64,000 nt of DNA. Origin: Hedera helix (lineage: Eukaryota > Streptophyta > Magnoliopsida > Apiales > Araliaceae). The stretch is taken from positions 44,853,967 to 44,917,966 of the forward strand of contig OX359281.1 in assembly GCA_947179155.2 (NCBI GenBank), in the 5' to 3' direction. Made by a program: the position numbers and the translations under genes. Positions 59,921 through 64,000 of the stretch are shown in pieces. Position 1 is the stretch's first letter; the number at the start of each line of letters is the position of its first letter. The notes under the pieces are model-generated. The model worked only from the letters and a program-made list of their open reading frames with translations. It had not been told where the DNA came from and did not search any database.

Positions 59921-62101
59921 ACTGGCGATTTGGACTTGGTTCAAAAGTCTCTCCCAGCCCTGCTCACTGAACATAACTTTTGGAATTCTGGTATGGATAT
60001 ATCTCGTGATTATCATGACTTACTATTTCTCTTACAGCTGCGTCTACTTTTCTGCTGCAACTTGTAGTTTGAATACATTATTGCCAATTGCTTATTTTCA
60101 TCTTCTTTTCCAATCACTTGTGGTGCGACTACTTACCTGATTTCTTTTTTATTTTTTTGCCAATGCTCATGTTTTTCTAGGAATTCATAAGACGAACATC
60201 AAGGATTCTCAAGGAGCAACTCATTATTTGAGTCGATACTATGCAATGTTGAATGTACCAAGGCCAGAATCTTCAACTATTGTACGTATGTACTCTCCAA
60301 CTTAAAACCAGAAAAACGACTTGGGATAATATCTGTGAAGCATGAATTAGTTTTGGAAAGTAAGCTACTGTATTTCACATACACTTTTTCTCACAGGACA
60401 AGGAAACGGCTATCAAGCTCTCAAATTTTTGTGAGAAGCAGCAGCTATACCAAGAACTGGCTTCAGCTGCTGAATCTGGCCGGGACTTCAGTTCAAGATG
60501 GATGAGGTAATACAGTAACACGTTTTATACCTTTCTCATTGTGCAAATCTGGATTTCATGACCCTTATAATTAAGATCTGGACTTGCATTTGTCTTCAAG
60601 AAGTATGTGCATTAAGTTTTCCCTCATGCTTACCCAATTGCCTCCTCAACCATATTGTGTCTATCCACTTTTTGGCACCTTCTCTGCCTAAGCCAGCATG
60701 CTCTACCCAACTTAATTATTATGCTAAAAAATATCAAAGAGACATAATATAAGCTAGAACTTAAAACAAGGCATACTTCATGGTTTTTGGCTCGAGTTTA
60801 AAATTAGGATGTTACATATTACAGGGTAGAAATGATTTGAAGTGTTGGTTGCCGGAGCATGTCTGATCTGACAACTTTGGCTGCAACATCAGTTATACGT
60901 GTGGATTTGAATGCATTCTACTAAAGGTATGGATCAAAGGCCTCTATAAGATATGGGGTCGAATGCAACAATTTATGTACCTAATAATAAAATTCTACTG
61001 TCTGTTGGTCCAGATGGAACTTGAAATAAGTTTCTTGGCAAATGTTATTGGAGAAAGTAGCACTGCTGAACGCTTTACAAGAGCTTCCAAAGCCAGACAG
61101 ACAGCAATGAACTCTGTCTTCTGGAATAAAGAGATGGCACAATGACTTGATTACTGGATCAATGCCAACTCTACACGCCAGGTAGTGACTATATTAAAAA
61201 TCTGCCATATTAATGTTGGATAACCATTTTTGCACAATTTTATTTATCTTCAGCTTGATACTTGCAGGATGCTTACAAATGGGAGGCCTCTGACCAAAAT
61301 CAGAATGTATTTGCCTCATACTTCATCCCACTGTGGATTCACTTGGATATCAAATGAATCCACATAAAACTTGAAATCTGTAGACGTGAAGCTAAGATTG
61401 AGTTTGTATTGTTATTATTGCCATCTCGAAATCTAAAGTGAAATTATTCAAAACAGGGATTTTCCTAACGGTTGGGCTCCACTTCAACACATGATTGTTG
61501 AAGGTCTTGTAAAGTCTGAATCCAAAGAAGCAAAGTTGTTGGCAGAGGATATTGCTATTAGATGGATCAGAACTAACTATGCCGCTTACAAAGAAACGGG
61601 TACCATGCATGAAAAATATGATGTGGAAAAATGTGGAGCATTTGGAGGTGGTGGCGAATTGTACCATACCGTTTTAACATTTTGCAATTAACTGTAGGAT
61701 AACCAAAAAATATAAATTTATGAAAGAATACTTGTTTACTCTGTAGATAACGCCCCACACTAACTAATATAGAATTAGAGCTTTAAAAGACCTATCTTTC
61801 TTCAAAATTCTACTCTATTTCGCTTTTGCATATGTTGTCATTTACTTTTTCTTTTTTTACAAGTTACTTGTTAAAAATAAATTGCCAATTAAAAATGAGG
61901 AAAACCAAAACGATTTCCTTTTTTTATTTTATTTATAATTATTTGTTAAAATACAAAGTGTAATCTGTTTATAATGCTCTCTAATGCATCTGCTGCAGAC
62001 GGGTTTTGGTTGGTCAAACGGAGTTGTATTGGCATTATTGGAAGAGTTTGGATGGTCTAAAGACTTGGAGTTAGGTTGCCAGCGGTTCAGCCTTTCATGA
62101 T

Positions 62102-63312
62102 TAATTTGAAGGTGACATCTCTAATGCTAATTAATTGGCATTGTGTTGTAACCAGTTTTTTCATTTCTCGTTTCCAATCTAGTGTAAATTGCTTTTCTGA
62201 ACTGAATAAATTAAATCTACTTGGACGTACTGCTGCAGGTAAGTGACATTGTTGGTCCCTTGAAGTGCTGGATATATACATTGAAAATTGCTGCTTGTGC
62301 CAATCCCTTTTTCAGGGGTCTTTGTTAACATGATAAAATAGCACTAATTCTAGCATGAAATGAAAAGGCTGTAAACCCATTAATATTCTGACTTCCAATA
62401 TATATATGTGGCTTGTTTGTGAGTTTCATTTTTGGTGAAAGGGCCACAACTTTGTCTTTCCTTCCCTTCTCCTCCTCCGAAATAAAACTCACAAACATAC
62501 AATTATGGAAAAGATTAGGTTTTGGGTGATGGCACAGCCACAAATTCTTGATTTGTTCTAGCTCGTCGGTTATACATTGAAAATACTAAATAAGTTTTTA
62601 AACCCAGTGGAGTTAGTTGCCTGATATTCAATGCTTTTTGTGACAATCACAAGTAACAAATCAATCTGCAACTAAAACTTGTATATATTCTAGCTAGCTT
62701 TGTGGTTGCATGACATGACATCAGATAATTATGATCAGGCCACCATTTAGTTTAAGGTCCTAACCAGTGGGTTATGAGTATATGATCCTTTAAGGACATA
62801 GAAAACCATTTTTTTTCTTAAACTCAAAATAAAAGCCTAATGTACGTACGTACGTGTAGGACATCGGCAGGCATGATAATATGCTTAATTGTTTGTACAT
62901 GCATGCCAATGATATGAAAAGCTTTGAATTATATATAGATTTGATGGCCCAATGCACAACACACTTTCAAAGAACAGTTCAGATCGAGATATGATCCATT
63001 CAGCATCAATTTTATTCCTAGTTAGTTGTGATACCATTTATTTATTAATTATTACTCTCTTTCTATCTTTAACTGACTACTTCTTGCGGCTTGCCAGGTA
63101 GCTCATACCATACATAATAATACGTACTACGAAGCTCGCACCCAGAAAATAACATTTTCTATGTCACACCCTTACCTTAATTGTTTGTTTGCTGTCTCGC
63201 TCTCATGTGTTTTTTTCCTCCCTCGTATTGTTCAAGAAATACCTAGCCATACACACGCACAAATATGTTATTTATGGATATATATTTTTTGGAATTAATA
63301 TATATGGCTTGG

Positions 63313-63378
<66 letters not shown>

Positions 63379-63622
63379 CTGTTTTTCTTGGTGGTGCATG
63401 CATGTTGTCATAATATTATTGTAAAGCTAGCTAGCAGTGCCCAGCGTTTTCAATTGTACCAAAATGTAAAGTTGACAACCAACCTTAATTGACGATCGAC
63501 AACAATAACAATTAAACCTCATAAACAAATATTGTAACATGTATAGACTTGGAATTTAGGAAATTGTATATCAACGCCATTGGAATTGGATTGGATAATT
63601 AATTAGTTTTCTTCACAGCATG

Positions 63623-63658
<36 letters not shown>

Positions 63659-64000
63659 TCTTAAACCAGAAGCTAGGCCAGGAAAAAACCCTACATATAT
63701 AGAGAATAACATTCATTAATTACCTTGAGGAGTTTAACTAATTAGCAAGCAAGCAAGCTCTCACTCAAAAGTACATTCATTTTTCACCCACAAAAGAAAC
63801 ACTTTTCACCACTTTCAAAGAATATTCTATTCTATTCTATTCTAATATCAAAAATCAATGCTCGATCCATAAAAAGTTTTTTTTTTTGCTAACTAGCTAG
63901 CTAGTTATTACTATTACTTCCTCCATTTCATTTTATTCCATATTATTTGATAATTATTGACTTTTTAAAATCAACTTTAAAAATAATTATTTAAACTCAA
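62102..64000. other. Intergenic stretch to the window end
   Basis: No gene was recognised. It contains (GTAC)n near 62841-62853, a ~58-bp (TA)n run at 63317-63374, (CA)n at 63640-63657 and a (TTCTA)n tract at 63823-63845. Confidence 0.5.

Larger units (their letters stand above)
55759..62101 (+). pseudogene. Alpha,alpha-trehalase pseudogene, nearly full length
   Basis: Trehalase splits trehalose into two glucoses; the plant enzyme has an N-terminal membrane anchor. Exon 1 (55759-56407) starts MAFYQSKQPKTVIFLCYSLI, shifts frame, reads FLENIQETALKTYGPRGFDP and KLYVDMSLK, then has stops before EPVDFVSEPDGFKPKVDNPE; Lys of HSLWKNLSRKV is TAG. It ends PLPNPVIIPGSRFRGVYSYW-VIR. Exon 2 (59542 to ~59673) reads GLLASKM and LISLIQEFGYVLNGAR. 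Exon 3 (~59834-59990) holds a (CA)n(TA)n tract, then RTGDLDLVQKSLPALLTEH. Later exons start at 60181 (YLSRYYAMLNVPRPESSTI), 60397 (DKETAIKLSNFCEKQQLYQE), 60825, 61014 (ANVIGESSTAERFTRASKAR), 61268, 61456 (MIVEGLVKSESKEAKLLAED) and 61999 (TGFGWSNGVVLALLEEFGWS). Intron 1 contains a hAT remnant and a Helitron-like element. Many stops and frameshifts make it non-functional. Confidence 0.92.

Noticed and set aside
1..64000. CRISPR array, prophage, defence island or other bacterial-type system
   Set aside because: All recognisable genes are plant nuclear genes with introns; tandem repeats here lack regular unique spacers and belong to LTRs or transposons.

Overview
This window is nuclear DNA from a flowering plant, almost certainly a eudicot. 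The genes have GT-AG introns, the intergenic DNA is AT-rich with many (TA)n microsatellites, and the families present (auxin response factor, CslG, plastid S6, plant BiP, plant trehalase) are plant types. I cannot name the species. I found no bacterial-style operon, CRISPR array, tRNA or rRNA gene.

Four genes look intact: a class-B auxin response factor of the ARF9/ARF18 type (7263-11083, +, 14 exons, 691 aa); a nuclear gene for plastid ribosomal protein S6 (30675-28272, -, 2 exons, 200 aa); a Kish/TMEM167 secretory-pathway protein (36740-38336, +, 4 exons, 70 aa, start codon alone in exon 1, one GC-AG intron); and the ER Hsp70 BiP (46858-51073, +, 8 exons, 664 aa, ending HDEL) with a near-perfect unfolded-protein-response element upstream. 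A RING-H2 ATL-type gene (26132-25051, -) is complete except for one frameshift inside the RING.

Between them lie five decayed gene copies: cellulose synthase-like G (13622-24632, +), proteasome subunit RPN12 (about 32015-33854, +), kinesin-light-chain-related (46039-39690, -), the 3' end of ABCF3/GCN20 (52133-52413, +) and trehalase (55759-62101, +). They keep intron-exon structure, so they are decayed genomic copies rather than processed retrocopies. Their lesions are stops, frameshifts, truncations, transposon insertions and, in three of them, dinucleotide microsatellites grown inside former exons.

Mobile DNA fills much of the rest. A retrotransposon with ~1.98-kb LTRs (14887-23802) interrupts CslG; a 4,557-bp solo LTR is nested inside it, and without that LTR its internal region is only about 395 bp. 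A second solo LTR (39981-42656) sits exactly at the splice acceptor of the KLC pseudogene. A hAT remnant with a transposase relic and a Helitron-like element lie 44 bp apart in trehalase intron 1. Several MITEs and two pairs of palindromes occur elsewhere. Each element boundary was read directly from target-site duplications and termini. The window shows no convincing new biochemical system; its interest lies in transposon nesting, pseudogene decay and a few regulatory and splicing details.
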